Shown piece after piece: positions 8,038 to 17,470 of a stretch of 64,000 nt of DNA. Position 1 is the first letter of the stretch; each line of letters starts with the position of its first letter. The notes beneath the pieces are model-generated. The model was not told where the DNA came from, searched no databases, and saw nothing but the letters and a program-made list of their open reading frames with translations. The stretch is from Chitinophaga nivalis (GTDB taxonomy: Bacteria; Bacteroidota; Bacteroidia; Chitinophagales; Chitinophagaceae): the NCBI RefSeq assembly GCF_025989125.1, contig NZ_JAPDNR010000001.1, positions 4,260,301-4,324,300 on the forward strand. The letters run 5' to 3'. Position numbers and translations under genes: made by a program.

Positions 8038-9891
8038 TTAGTTGAGCATTGTTGAGATAACAGGCAAATCAATGTTTACGGTTGTGCCACTTGCAGGATT
8101 GCTGTCAAAACGAATCTCTCCATTAAGATTTGCGATCATTTCCCTTAAGCTATTCAGGCCCATCCCGGATTTGGTTCTTTCAGCTTCCTCCACATTAAAT
8201 CCCCTTCCATTATCCTGCACCATTATATTTATGAGGTTTTCTTCATCGAAGCAGGTTAACAGAATGGATAGTTGAGTCGCCTCCGCGTGTTTGAGTACAT
8301 TGCTTACCAGCTCCTGTATAATTCTGTATATGGTAATTTCATTTTTAGCATCGAGTTGCTGCTGACACATCGATGCAGCAAACTCCACCTCCATTTGGTT
8401 GGCCTGTTTCAGGTGTTGGGTTAATTCTCTCAACGCGGGTACCAGCCCAAAATTATCTGATATGCCCAAATTAAGGGAATGTGACAGGTTGCGCATATCA
8501 GCGCAGGCCTGGTCTACCAAAATGGTAAGTGTATGATAATTGGAGATGGCCTTTTCATCAATAGCATTCATATTCACTTTGATAGTAGCCAGGAGGCTGC
8601 CAAAGTGATTATGTAATTCATGAGAGAGGCGCTTGCGTTCCTGCTCCTGCCCCTGCACCATAGCTTGCAAAGCTTTTGTTTCCTGTACATTCAATAAGTT
8701 CCTGATTTTCTCATCATGCTGCTGATGCTGATTCTCTGCCATCAGCCGGGCATTCAAAAAACGTTGCCGGAAATACAGTAGTATCAGCACTGCGAGCAAG
8801 AGCAGGAAAATAACGATAATGATATACCCCCTGTTCTGCAGCTGACGCTTCTCCAACAGTACAATTTCTTTTTCTTTCAGGCTCACTTCAAACTCCGTTC
8901 TCAGGTTTGCCAGCTGTTTCGTGGTTTCCGAGTTTTCGATGCTATCCTTATAAACAACATACCGGCTTTGATAATTAAATGCCCTGGCATAATCCCGCTT
9001 CGTTCTGTAGAGTTCTGACAATAGGAGATAGGCATCCCTGAGCTGTTCTTTCATATCCAGCTCATGGGAAATGTTAAGTGCTTTAAGTGTATGCTTTATC
9101 GCTTCATCTGTATTACCTTGCTCTGCATAAATCCGGCCCAGCTTATTCCGATAGTCTGCAATGCCAAACTGATCTCCCAATGGATCAAGCATTTCAATGG
9201 CATGCAGCAATCCCTTCTCCGCATGATCATATTGTCCCTGTTTCCAGTTTACCAATGCCTTGTTGCCTACAATATAAGCCCTCCCTATATCAAGACCTAT
9301 AGTATCAAAAATTGGAGCGGCTTCATTATAGAGCAACAAGGCAGAATCCAGTTCATTAAGTGTATAGTAACTATATCCCGTATTAAGGAGGTTGATGGCC
9401 AATTGCTCTTTATCGCCGTATCGTCTTATTATGTTAATGGCCTTCTTGTTATACAGCAGTGCGTTCTTTAGATCATGGTTTGCAACGTATGTATTGGCGA
9501 TTTCCAGATAGGTGGTTGTCAGCCGCCTGTTCTCTCCGTGTTCTATCGCAAGACTTGCACTTGAGAACAGGCTTTCCAATGCCATCTTTAAGTTTCCCAT
9601 TAATCTGTAAGCCACTCCTCTGGATTGAAGTCCTTCGATGGTATAACCTGTATGCCGGTGCGAAGAGGCCATTTTATGCAACTTGTCTGCATAAAGCAAT
9701 ACTTCATCAGGAGAGGAAGAGTAGGCAGAAATTTGTGCAAGGATAGTCATTTTAGACAATGCAGAAAGCGTATCATTTTCAGCCAGCAATAATTTAAGGC
9801 TGTCTGCTCTGTCCTGATGCTGGCCGATCACAATACCACAACTACCAAATAAAAGGCCCAAAAAGATTCCTATGATTTTTTGTCCATTCAA
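8038..9891 (-). CDS. TPR-containing sensor histidine kinase (NarX-type)
   Basis: 617 residues. A signal peptide (MNGQKIIGIFLGLLFGSCG) is followed by a periplasmic region of about 300 residues composed of tetratricopeptide repeats (for example NLLNTGYSYYTLNELDSALL, ADYRNKLGRIYAEQGNTDEA). Then a coiled coil, one membrane helix near 350 (GYIIIVIFLLLLAVLILLYF), and a cytoplasmic HisKA_3 dimerisation segment with the phosphorylated His427 in LSHELHNHFG. The ATPase domain ends the protein, with N box ELVSNVLKHA and G boxes DNGRGF and GMGLNSLREM. This layout is common in Bacteroidota. Signal unknown; TPRs usually bind peptides or proteins. It forms an operon with the gene upstream (12-base gap) and the response regulator downstream. 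Confidence 0.92.
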   Translation of the reverse strand: MNGQKIIGIFLGLLFGSCGIVIGQHQDRADSLKLLLAENDTLSALSKMTILAQISAYSSSPDEVLLYADKLHKMASSHRHTGYTIEGLQSRGVAYRLMGNLKMALESLFSSASLAIEHGENRRLTTTYLEIANTYVANHDLKNALLYNKKAINIIRRYGDKEQLAINLLNTGYSYYTLNELDSALLLYNEAAPIFDTIGLDIGRAYIVGNKALVNWKQGQYDHAEKGLLHAIEMLDPLGDQFGIADYRNKLGRIYAEQGNTDEAIKHTLKALNISHELDMKEQLRDAYLLLSELYRTKRDYARAFNYQSRYVVYKDSIENSETTKQLANLRTEFEVSLKEKEIVLLEKRQLQNRGYIIIVIFLLLLAVLILLYFRQRFLNARLMAENQHQQHDEKIRNLLNVQETKALQAMVQGQEQERKRLSHELHNHFGSLLATIKVNMNAIDEKAISNYHTLTILVDQACADMRNLSHSLNLGISDNFGLVPALRELTQHLKQANQMEVEFAASMCQQQLDAKNEITIYRIIQELVSNVLKHAEATQLSILLTCFDEENLINIMVQDNGRGFNVEEAERTKSGMGLNSLREMIANLNGEIRFDSNPASGTTVNIDLPVISTMLN

Positions 9892-9903
9892 CTTGCTTAC
9901 GAT

Positions 9904-10365
9904 TTAATCTTCACCGTGTCCCTGGTTAGCTCTTAATACCGGATCAATTGACAAATTCATTATTTTAATATCAGTTCCCTGCTGATATTGAAGTGCTGCT
10001 TTCAGAGAGAATACTAGTTTGCTATCATTCGGAGCTTTCTCAACAGTCACTTTAAAGCTTACCGGACGTTCTCCCGAATTCAGAGAGCTTATAATTTTTA
10101 TTTCACTTTTTTCCATTTGCTTCAATTCCTCGAAATATAGCTTATGATCTGTGTACAATAGATGAGGAAGAATAGTGAAAAAAATATCCAGGTTCTCTCT
10201 CACCGGAATAGTAAAGCTTTGTATAGGATTTCCTAATGCCATGGAGCCCTGATCGAATAATCTGGTATTTTCAAGTACCAGTGCATCTCCACCTTTATCA
10301 TGTATGGAAGCGTTGATAAGCTTATAGGTATCAATCTCTAAAAAAATATGTCTGGCGTCTGTCAT
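9904..10365 (-). CDS. Uncharacterised 153-residue protein, first gene of the two-component operon
   Basis: No family recognised. It starts MTDARHIFLEIDTYKLINAS, has no signal peptide or membrane segment and is predicted cytosolic with mixed alpha/beta character and several amphipathic strands (QSFTIPVRENLDIFFTILPH, VSFKVTVEK). The C-terminus is charged (NQGHGED). Its stop is 12 bases before the histidine kinase start, so it is co-transcribed with the kinase and response regulator. Placement suggests either a regulated output or an accessory of the sensor. It shares with the protein at 6447-7166 a lack of export signal and beta-rich composition, but no clear sequence similarity was seen. Confidence 0.75.
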   Translation of the reverse strand: MTDARHIFLEIDTYKLINASIHDKGGDALVLENTRLFDQGSMALGNPIQSFTIPVRENLDIFFTILPHLLYTDHKLYFEELKQMEKSEIKIISSLNSGERPVSFKVTVEKAPNDSKLVFSLKAALQYQQGTDIKIMNLSIDPVLRANQGHGED

Positions 10366-10460
10366 GGATAGATATGTTTAATGGTTATTTAAAATGAATA
10401 ATTTATTAAAGGTAATGGATGTGTTTCAACGCGAAATACCTCAAAAGGGGTATTAGTGGG

Positions 10461-10839
10461 TTAATGGTAATAGGGATAACTACTGTTATGCCATTTCCAG
10501 GTTTCCGTAACTGGTGGCATTGTTAAACTCAGGAAAATCAGATAGTATTGTATACCAAGGGAGCTTGGAATACAATTAAAGATACTTTGTTTATCTAAAA
10601 AAGACAAAAGCAGGCTGAACAGAAATCTGACAGCAGCCAGTATTCCTATCATGACAATCAATAACTCTTTTGCAAGCATTGAGCCTGGCAAAAAAAGCCT
10701 GCTGTTTTCTACCTTCTGAATTGTCGTCGATCTTGAGGCGGAGGTTTGAATCGATTCGTTTTATGTGGAGCAATGAGTTCAACTCCCTGTATGCCTGTCT
10801 TTGATCGGGCGAATCACTGTCATAGGCACGCTCCTCCAT
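10461..10839 (-). pseudogene. Possible frameshifted small membrane protein
   Basis: Two overlapping minus-strand frames look like halves of one gene. The first begins MEERAYDSDSPDQRQAYREL and is charged and helical up to a run of seven T residues (10690-10696 on this strand as A). After the run the sensible reading moves to the next frame, where LAKELLIVMIGILAAVRFLF and a second hydrophobic stretch would form membrane helices. Joining them needs a one-base shift at the homopolymer. This could be a decayed gene, a sequencing error or chance. No function is assignable. The rest of the 10366-11209 region shows only the inverted repeat at 11105-11142. Confidence 0.22.
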
Positions 10840-11104
10840 AGGTTTTCCGGGCTATCTCTTTTCCATGTAACAAAGATCCGACAATTTGATCCTTTTAGGC
10901 ATTTATGAAATAAAAGCTGGTAACAATCCGAAGGCATGTATGGAAAGAGCTACACATCTTCTTATAAAATATAATAGCGGTTCAAGCTAATTTCCGCTTA
11001 CTGTTGCGTCGTCACATTTTTAATGTGTGCCTGGATCATCTTAAGCTGGTATCGGTTGCATGGGGAAATCTGGAATTTGCAGTAGTAGAAAAAGAGAAGG
11101 ATGT

Positions 11105-11142
11105 AACAATAAAACCTCCCATGCCCTGAAGGTTTTATTGTT
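11105..11142 (-). terminator. Hairpin downstream of the LytTR regulator
   Basis: Perfect 13-base arms AACAATAAAACCT and AGGTTTTATTGTT with a 12-base loop. It lies 68 bases past the stop of the LytTR-type regulator and probably ends that operon; there is no long T run, so it may also be a processing or protective hairpin. Confidence 0.55.
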
Positions 11143-11209
11143 AATATGAAATGAGGGATTTATATACCCGGATATCTTACCTGGTACATAATCATAAATA
11201 ACTATTGTA

Positions 11210-11908
11210 TTAAGAACGACCTACCCATTCACTCACCATTTTCCGATAGGTTTCTCCGATAGGGAGATAAGTGCCATCCGTCAATTGAATCTGATTGCCT
11301 TCAATGACTTTGATTTTATTCAGGGGAATAATGTACGATCGGTGAATACGAACAAACTGATTGGTGGGGAGCTTTTCCAGCATATCTTTCATATTTTCCA
11401 ATACCATGATTTTTTCGTCGCTGGTGTGAATCCGGATATAATCCTTGAGGCCTTCGATATACAGAATCGAATCGGGTGCAATTTTATAATGCTTCCGGTC
11501 AGCTTTCACAAACAGAAAATCGTCGGTATCCGTATGCTGAAAGGTTTGCTGCCAGCGATTATACTTTTCTATACTCTGATAAAACCGGTTGAAAGTAACC
11601 GGCTTTAATAAAAAGTCGATTACATGAAACTGATAGGTATCCAACGCGTATTGCGGATAAGCAGAAATAATGATAAAATTATGTTTCTGATTAAATAGCT
11701 GCATGAGTTCAATACCGGTGAGCTGCGGCATCTGGATATCCAGGAAGATCAGATCTACCACCTCTTTGTTCAGTATTTCGATTACTTTAAATGCATCACT
11801 GCCTGCATACAGCGTATTGAACTGCGGAAACTTGGTAACATAATCTGCGATGAGTTTTACCGCAAATGGTTCGTCGTCCAGTATAATACAATTTAATTTT
11901 CTCTTCAT
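11210..11908 (-). CDS. LytTR-family response regulator
   Basis: 232 residues from the ATG at 11908, chosen because it overlaps the kinase stop as ATGA and begins the receiver domain directly (MKRKLNCIILDDEP). An upstream in-frame ATG at 11941 would add 11 residues without homology. Receiver domain spans 1-118 with Asp11/Asp12 pocket and phosphoacceptor Asp57 in IFLDIQMP. The C-terminal LytTR DNA-binding domain spans about 135-232 (ILYIEGLKDYIRIHT, FVRIHRSYIIPLNKI, LPIGETYRK). It is translationally coupled to a LytS-type kinase. A TonB receptor gene starts on the other side of the kinase in the divergent direction and is a plausible target. Confidence 0.94.
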   Translation of the reverse strand: MKRKLNCIILDDEPFAVKLIADYVTKFPQFNTLYAGSDAFKVIEILNKEVVDLIFLDIQMPQLTGIELMQLFNQKHNFIIISAYPQYALDTYQFHVIDFLLKPVTFNRFYQSIEKYNRWQQTFQHTDTDDFLFVKADRKHYKIAPDSILYIEGLKDYIRIHTSDEKIMVLENMKDMLEKLPTNQFVRIHRSYIIPLNKIKVIEGNQIQLTDGTYLPIGETYRKMVSEWVGRS

Positions 11909-12930
11909 CTTAATTTTATTGATAATTCTGCTGTAAACCAATTTTTTTCATTGGTTAAATGTAGCTGGTGCGTATGTGGGTAGTGAATCTCCAGTCTTTT
12001 CTTTAGATTGTCGAGCCCGATGCCGCCTAACTTATCTTTCTTCTGTGTACCAATTTCGTTTTTTATTTTAAAAATAAGCTGTTCTTTGTTGGCGGTAATC
12101 TTTATATCTATAGGATGCTCGTTGGAGGTGGTCCCATGTTTTAAGGCATTCTCCACTAAGGGAGACAATACATAAGGAGGAATCAGGACGCTCTCATTTT
12201 CGATTTCACTGATAAAATTTATATAGCCGGTTTCGTGGTGCCGTAATTGTTCCAGTTCTATATAGGCGTTGATGTAATTGATTTCATCCCGTAATTGAAT
12301 TTTTTCCTTTTGTGATTCATAGGTGGTGAACCGCATGATCTGGCTTAGCTTTTCAATAGCGGTCAATGATTTATCCGATTGAAAATACACCATGGAATAA
12401 ATGTTATTCAGGGTATTGAATATAAAATGCGGATTGATCTGGGCCTTTAGAAATTTAATCTCGATGTTTTTATTTTCTTCCAGGATCACCTGATTGTACT
12501 CCAGTAGCCGGATGAAATAAATGCCCAGCCAAAGGAAGGAACTGAAAATAATGGGCATACTGCTATAATGCAGGTTGTCGAGCATATAGTTGACAAATTC
12601 GGGATTGATGTAGTTTTCCCGGTCAAACAGCATTTTGGTAATCACCTGCTCTGTCAGCCACCGGGCCCCCGTGAAAAACAGGTAGGAAATGAAGAGGCCT
12701 GCCAGTAGCTTTCCCCACCCAAAGGATCTGAATACCTGCTTCATCACGATGAAATAGTGAAAGTAAAAGGTGCAGATAAATACAATCGCGTAGGTCATAT
12801 AAAACAGGTCGGGGATCGATAACCGCGCATTGATTGGGTTCTTCACGAAGGTAAAATACGCGGTAAGTACCCAAAATATGAGATGGATGATCGTTTCAGT
12901 CTTTTTTGATAATGTCCCCTTATAAAGCAT
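11905..12930 (-). CDS. LytS-type membrane sensor histidine kinase
   Basis: 341 residues. The N-terminal 150 residues hold four hydrophobic helices (LIFWVLTAYFTFV, MTYAIVFICTFYFHYFIVMK, LLAGLFISYLFFTGA, MPIIFSSFLWLGIYFI), with no large extracellular sensor. The His_kinase segment follows: KAQINPHFIFNTLNNIYS with the phosphorylated His in NPHF, near residue 173. A degenerate ATPase domain ends the protein, with PYVLSPLVENALKHG and GGIGLDNLKKRL. This is the standard Bacteroidota LytS/YehU-like form. It overlaps the response regulator by four bases. It is divergent from the TonB-receptor gene at 13069; the signal is unknown. Confidence 0.93.
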   Translation of the reverse strand: MLYKGTLSKKTETIIHLIFWVLTAYFTFVKNPINARLSIPDLFYMTYAIVFICTFYFHYFIVMKQVFRSFGWGKLLAGLFISYLFFTGARWLTEQVITKMLFDRENYINPEFVNYMLDNLHYSSMPIIFSSFLWLGIYFIRLLEYNQVILEENKNIEIKFLKAQINPHFIFNTLNNIYSMVYFQSDKSLTAIEKLSQIMRFTTYESQKEKIQLRDEINYINAYIELEQLRHHETGYINFISEIENESVLIPPYVLSPLVENALKHGTTSNEHPIDIKITANKEQLIFKIKNEIGTQKKDKLGGIGLDNLKKRLEIHYPHTHQLHLTNEKNWFTAELSIKLR

Positions 12931-13068
12931 CTGATTGTTTTTACAAAAGTATTGATTTTGAGAAAGATGTAAAACCGGGTTTGTAGATAAACGGGAGGGG
13001 TTTGTCGATAAAAATAGTTTATAGGACCTGTTCCATAGACTTTTGTGTCACATTTTAACTCACAGCAC

Positions 13069-15459
13069 ATGAAACGGATTATCTTCTTACTGGCCATCAT
13101 TTTGAATTATTCCTACGCCTTCAGCCAGCAATTTTCTGTCAAGGGAAAAGTTGTCGGCCAACAAAAAAATCCCCTTGCATTTATGTATGTCACTTTGCTT
13201 AAAAACGATTCTGTACCCGTTCAGCAGACCATGACAGATACGTTGGGATATTTCTCCATGAAAGCCGGTAAGGGTAATTATCGTTTGATCATAAAACAAT
13301 TTGGAAAGGAATATAGCAACAGTAGCCTCCTGTTAGATAAGGATATGGACCTGGGGGTAATCGAAGTACAGGAAGGTACGGCACTGCAAGGTATCACCAT
13401 CACCAGCCGGAAAAAGCTTTTCGAACAGAAAGTAGACCGCCTGGTGTTTAATATAGAAAATGCCGTAATGCCAACAGGAGGTACTGCACTGGAAGCCCTG
13501 AAATCCACGCCAGGTATCCGGGTACAAAATGATGATATCTCCATTATAGGCAAAGGAGAGGTAATGGTCATGATAGACGATCGCCTGCAAAGAATGCCGA
13601 AGGAAGACCTGGCAAACTTTATGAAATCCATTCCGGCCGCTAACATCAAAAGTATAGAGGTGATCACCACGCCGCCGGCAAAATACGAAGCGGAAGGTAA
13701 CAGCGGATTAATCAATATTAAACTGAAAAAGGCAAAGGCCAATTCATGGGATGCCACCATCGGGGCGTCTTATACGCAGCGGACCTATGCCAGCGGAAAC
13801 CTGCAGGGGCTGTTCAACTATAATCACAATAAACTTTCGCTGCAGGCCTCTTTAAACAAAGGGAAGGAGCGGTTACTGACCACCTCTGAGCAGCAAATAT
13901 TTTATACAAAGGAGCGCTGGCAGCAAGAGGTACGTAACAGATCTGAAAGTGATGTAGTGAGCGCCGGCCTGGGCATTGACTATAAACTGACGACCAAATG
14001 GACAACAGGTATCAAGTACCTGGGTAGCTTTACAGACCGTACATCCGCTAATCAGCCGTTTACGACCCGCTTCAATAATGCAACCGGCGCCGCGGATGGT
14101 TTCGTTGTATCAGATGTAAAGGGTAACAACAAACCTAATATGAATGCCCTTAACTGGTACCATGCCATTGCTTTGGATACGTTGGGAAAGAATATTACAG
14201 TAGACATTGACTTCTTCGATTACCGGAAAACCGATGACCGGTTCTTCTCCGGCAATGAGCTGGCACATAACAAAAGTATTATGCCAGGCTCCTTCTTTGC
14301 TTCTGCCAACACCAATGTCAACAGCATCAAAAACTATTCAGCCAAGACGGATGTAACCCTGCCTTATAAATGGGCTAACCTGAGTCTTGGTGGCCGGTTT
14401 TCCTATACCAATACCAATAATGACCTGGTTGTCTACGATCATCATACCGGAAAGCCTGTTTTCAATACCGATCAATCCAATGTGTTTAATTACAAGGAGT
14501 ATAATGAAGCGTTGTATTTTTCTGCCAGTAAAAAAATAACCGATAAATGGGAAACGCAGGCGGGATTGCGGATGGAAGCTACACAGACCAAAGGCTACTC
14601 CCAAAACCTGGACCAGATGAACGATAATAACTATATCAAACTGTTCCCAACGGCTTATGTAACCTATGTGCCAAACGATAACAACTCTTTTTCACTCAAC
14701 TACAGCCGCAGGATTCGCAGACCGGATTTCGACTACCTGAACCCGTTTGTGGTGCGCAGCAACCCCTATTTTTATTCAGAAGGTAACCCGTTTTTAAAAC
14801 CATCCTATATCGATAATCTGGAATTCTCCTACGTGAAAAACCAGCAATGGGTAAACTCCGTGTATTATTCACGGGTGACCGATTTCGGACAGGAGTTATC
14901 AATTGTAAATGAGGCTACCAACATTACCAGGCTGACACCGGTGAATTATGCCAATACCTATCAGCTGGGCTTTTCTACGTCTTACAATATGAATAAGTGG
15001 GCATGGTGGAATAGCCTTACCGGTTTTAATGTGAACTATCAGCATGTGAAATCCAAAACCAGCTTTGTACAATCTGTAGATGGATACAATGCCTACATCT
15101 ATACCAATAATGATTTTACCCTGAACCGGTCGAAGTCTGTTTTTGTAGGTGTTAACTATGCTTTGCAGTTACCAGGTCGTTACCAGATCTTTCATATTGC
15201 ATCCTTAAATATCCTGGATGTTTCGATGAAATTCTTATTGATGAATAAGAAACTCACGCTTACGGTTACAGGAGAAGACCTGCTGAATGCACAACGGCCC
15301 CTTATTACTTATTATTCCAATGCCGTAAAGAATACGGTTCGGTCTTATGGCGATAGCAGGGGAGGAAGGATTTCCATCAGCTATAAAATAGGCAGCAGCA
15401 ATATGAAGTTAAAGCAACGGGATTTTGGTAATGAAGAGGAGCGGAACAGGGCGAATTAA
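13069..15459 (+). CDS. TonB-dependent receptor-like outer-membrane barrel protein
   Basis: 796 residues from the ATG at 13069, chosen because it starts a signal peptide (MKRIIFLLAIILNYSYAFSQ); an upstream ATG at 13045 would only add a polar tail. After cleavage comes a carboxypeptidase-regulatory-like beta sandwich (FSVKGKVVGQQKNPLAFMYV), then a plug domain (LEALKSTPGIRVQNDD, SIEVITTPPAKYEAEG, SGLINIKLKK), then a long beta barrel ending NMKLKQRDFG. This architecture is the OMP beta-barrel type 3 group, similar to the protein at 40803-43220. Substrate is unknown; no SusD partner is adjacent. It is divergent from the LytS/LytTR pair with about 138 bases between, so that system likely regulates it. 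Confidence 0.88.
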   Translation: MKRIIFLLAIILNYSYAFSQQFSVKGKVVGQQKNPLAFMYVTLLKNDSVPVQQTMTDTLGYFSMKAGKGNYRLIIKQFGKEYSNSSLLLDKDMDLGVIEVQEGTALQGITITSRKKLFEQKVDRLVFNIENAVMPTGGTALEALKSTPGIRVQNDDISIIGKGEVMVMIDDRLQRMPKEDLANFMKSIPAANIKSIEVITTPPAKYEAEGNSGLINIKLKKAKANSWDATIGASYTQRTYASGNLQGLFNYNHNKLSLQASLNKGKERLLTTSEQQIFYTKERWQQEVRNRSESDVVSAGLGIDYKLTTKWTTGIKYLGSFTDRTSANQPFTTRFNNATGAADGFVVSDVKGNNKPNMNALNWYHAIALDTLGKNITVDIDFFDYRKTDDRFFSGNELAHNKSIMPGSFFASANTNVNSIKNYSAKTDVTLPYKWANLSLGGRFSYTNTNNDLVVYDHHTGKPVFNTDQSNVFNYKEYNEALYFSASKKITDKWETQAGLRMEATQTKGYSQNLDQMNDNNYIKLFPTAYVTYVPNDNNSFSLNYSRRIRRPDFDYLNPFVVRSNPYFYSEGNPFLKPSYIDNLEFSYVKNQQWVNSVYYSRVTDFGQELSIVNEATNITRLTPVNYANTYQLGFSTSYNMNKWAWWNSLTGFNVNYQHVKSKTSFVQSVDGYNAYIYTNNDFTLNRSKSVFVGVNYALQLPGRYQIFHIASLNILDVSMKFLLMNKKLTLTVTGEDLLNAQRPLITYYSNAVKNTVRSYGDSRGGRISISYKIGSSNMKLKQRDFGNEEERNRAN

Positions 15460-15477
15460 GGTTCACCGGTGTTTTAG

Positions 15478-15510
15478 AAGCCCCACGCACAGCGTGGGGC
15501 TTTATTTTTT
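15478..15510 (+). terminator. Rho-independent terminator after the receptor gene
   Basis: GC-rich arms AGCCCCACGC and GCGTGGGGCT with a short ACA-type loop are followed by TTATTTTTT, 19 bases after the stop. A textbook intrinsic terminator. Confidence 0.92.
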
Positions 15511-15545
15511 ATACCATAGTAACCGTGTCAGACTAATATGGCATC

Positions 15546-16382
15546 TTATCTAACATAATCCGTTGAAAACGACACCTCCCTCCAATCCTCCATTTGCTCC
15601 TGCAATTGGGCTATTTTATTTTTTGCACGAAGGAAGGCATCACTACCCAGAAACAAGTCAGCAGGAGGGTGGGGGCTGGCTACCAGCTGCAGGAATATAT
15701 CTGCCAGCTTATCCGGATCGCCTGGTTGTGTGCCGTTCATGCTATTCAGTTTGTGATGGGATTCCCGTAAATGGGCATAGTCTGCTATCTGATGCTTGTT
15801 GTAGGCAATAACATCTGCCTGGGCAAAACTGGTTCTGAATGCACCGGGCATCACATTGGTTACGTGGATGCCCAGCGGTGACAGATCATTGACCAAAGCG
15901 TTGCTAAGACCACTCACGGCAAATTTTGCAGCGCTGTATACCGACCAGCCGGTACCAGGTGCAAAGCCTGCAATCGAGGAGATATTGATGATATGGCCGG
16001 AGCGTTGTTGCCTCAGATAAGGCATTGCCTGCTGAATCACACGAATGACCGCAAAAAAATTAACCTGAAAGTTATCATCGATTTCCGCCGGGGTGAGTTC
16101 TTCCAGTGCGCCACCTAATCCATAACCGGCATTGTTTACTACTACGTCCAACCGGCCGAATTGCGCCATGGTTTGCTGTATGGAGGCTGCGATAGATGTC
16201 TCACTTTTCAGGTCAACTTCCAATGGCAAGAAGTTGTCGCCTGCCGCGTTAAATGCTTCAAATGTAGTAATGGCGCGCGATGTAGCGGCCACGCGGTCGC
16301 CTTTTGCCAATAGTGCTTTTACAAGCGATAATCCCATTCCCTTAGATGCGCCCGTGATGTACCAGACTTTTGATTGACTCAT
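15546..16382 (-). CDS. Short-chain dehydrogenase/reductase
   Basis: 278 residues from the ATG at 16382, which begins MSQSKVWYITGASKGMG; the open frame continues upstream into the neighbouring regulator, but that extension has no homology. It carries the classical SDR marks: nucleotide loop TGASKGMG at 10-17, NNAGYG at about 89, catalytic Ser in NISSIAGF, and Tyr/Lys in VYSAAKF near 152-156. It is an NAD(P)-dependent oxidoreductase of the cytoplasm; substrate unknown. The nearest named relatives are oxidoreductases of this form in many soil bacteria. The AraC regulator upstream in the same direction (73 bases away) probably shares or controls its transcription. Confidence 0.9.
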   Translation of the reverse strand: MSQSKVWYITGASKGMGLSLVKALLAKGDRVAATSRAITTFEAFNAAGDNFLPLEVDLKSETSIAASIQQTMAQFGRLDVVVNNAGYGLGGALEELTPAEIDDNFQVNFFAVIRVIQQAMPYLRQQRSGHIINISSIAGFAPGTGWSVYSAAKFAVSGLSNALVNDLSPLGIHVTNVMPGAFRTSFAQADVIAYNKHQIADYAHLRESHHKLNSMNGTQPGDPDKLADIFLQLVASPHPPADLFLGSDAFLRAKNKIAQLQEQMEDWREVSFSTDYVR

Positions 16383-16455
16383 ATGTTGTTTTAGCACAAA
16401 ATTACCGGAAGGACGACTTCCGTTTTTGTGGTAAACAAACCATTGTTTGTCAAAT

Positions 16456-17361
16456 TCAAACCTGTCTGAAATCAGAAGGACTGAGGGTGGTCTGCTTCTT
16501 GAAAAAGTGATGGAAGTGAGCCTGATCTTCGAATCCCAGTACATAGCCGATCTCGGCAATGTTCCAGTTCGTATGCCGTAGCAATGCTTTGGCTTCTGCT
16601 GTAATACGCGCAAAGATAAGCTCAGTGGTTGTGTGCCCCGTTGTTTGCCTGATGGCGCGGTTAAGGTAGTTGACATGGATGGAGAGCCTTTCCGCAAAGG
16701 CTTTGGGAGAGCGCAGTTCAAAACGCTGCGAGGTTGAGTCAATCGGGAACTGCCGCTCCAGCAATTCTGTAAAAACAGCTGTCACCCGGGCTGCCGCATT
16801 GGGGTGTTCAAAGGAGCTGCTGACAGGCTGGAATTTCATCGCTAAATAGATTAGTTCGCTGACGTAGTTCCGGATGAGTTCATATTTATAGAGATAGTCT
16901 GTATCAAATTCTCTGAGCATTTTTTCAAAAATGCTTTTCAATTCATTGGTGTTGGCGTCATCCAGGCTAAACACAGGCTGTGCGCCCGCCGTGAACAAAG
17001 GCAGCTGGCTTAGATTCAGCCGTAGGTTCTCTTTGAAAAACTCATCTTTGAATACACAGAAATAGCCGCTGGTATCAGCCGTCAATGGCTCATAGGTGTA
17101 GGGTGTCCGGGGATTAAAGAATAGGAGCGTATGCCCGCTGATGGGAATACTGGTGTTACCGTAATGGAAAATATTATCTCCCTGAAAAAGCATAATCTTG
17201 AAGAAGTCTCTACGGATAAAAGTGGGCGAGGTGGTGCCGGTACGCAACCGGTCTTCAATCCTGAAAACATTAAACTGTCCGATGTTTTTTTGTAAATCTT
17301 CGGGCAGGCCGCCATATTTATCCTGGTAGAACTGTTCGAGAGACACGGTTCCTTTTGCCAT
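16456..17361 (-). CDS. AraC-family transcriptional regulator
   Basis: 301 residues. The N-terminal 180 residues form an AraC_N-like cupin sensor (ISGHTLLFFNPRTPYTYEPL). The C-terminal pair of helix-turn-helices spans about 205-300: PKAFAERLSIHVNYLNRAIR, then IAEIGYVLGFEDQAHFHHFF and the family ending KKQTTLSPSDFRQV. It precedes the SDR gene in the same direction. Effector is unknown. The start MAKGTVSLEQF is the only ATG that keeps the sensor intact. Confidence 0.92.
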   Translation of the reverse strand: MAKGTVSLEQFYQDKYGGLPEDLQKNIGQFNVFRIEDRLRTGTTSPTFIRRDFFKIMLFQGDNIFHYGNTSIPISGHTLLFFNPRTPYTYEPLTADTSGYFCVFKDEFFKENLRLNLSQLPLFTAGAQPVFSLDDANTNELKSIFEKMLREFDTDYLYKYELIRNYVSELIYLAMKFQPVSSSFEHPNAAARVTAVFTELLERQFPIDSTSQRFELRSPKAFAERLSIHVNYLNRAIRQTTGHTTTELIFARITAEAKALLRHTNWNIAEIGYVLGFEDQAHFHHFFKKQTTLSPSDFRQV

Positions 17362-17470
17362 AAAGTGATATGATTTGCAAAGTTGAAACTTTTTCCTGAG
17401 ATACGGATTACATTTTTTACCGCAGTGACATGATGTATATTTCTTCTTTGTTTAACTTTAAAAGCATGTT

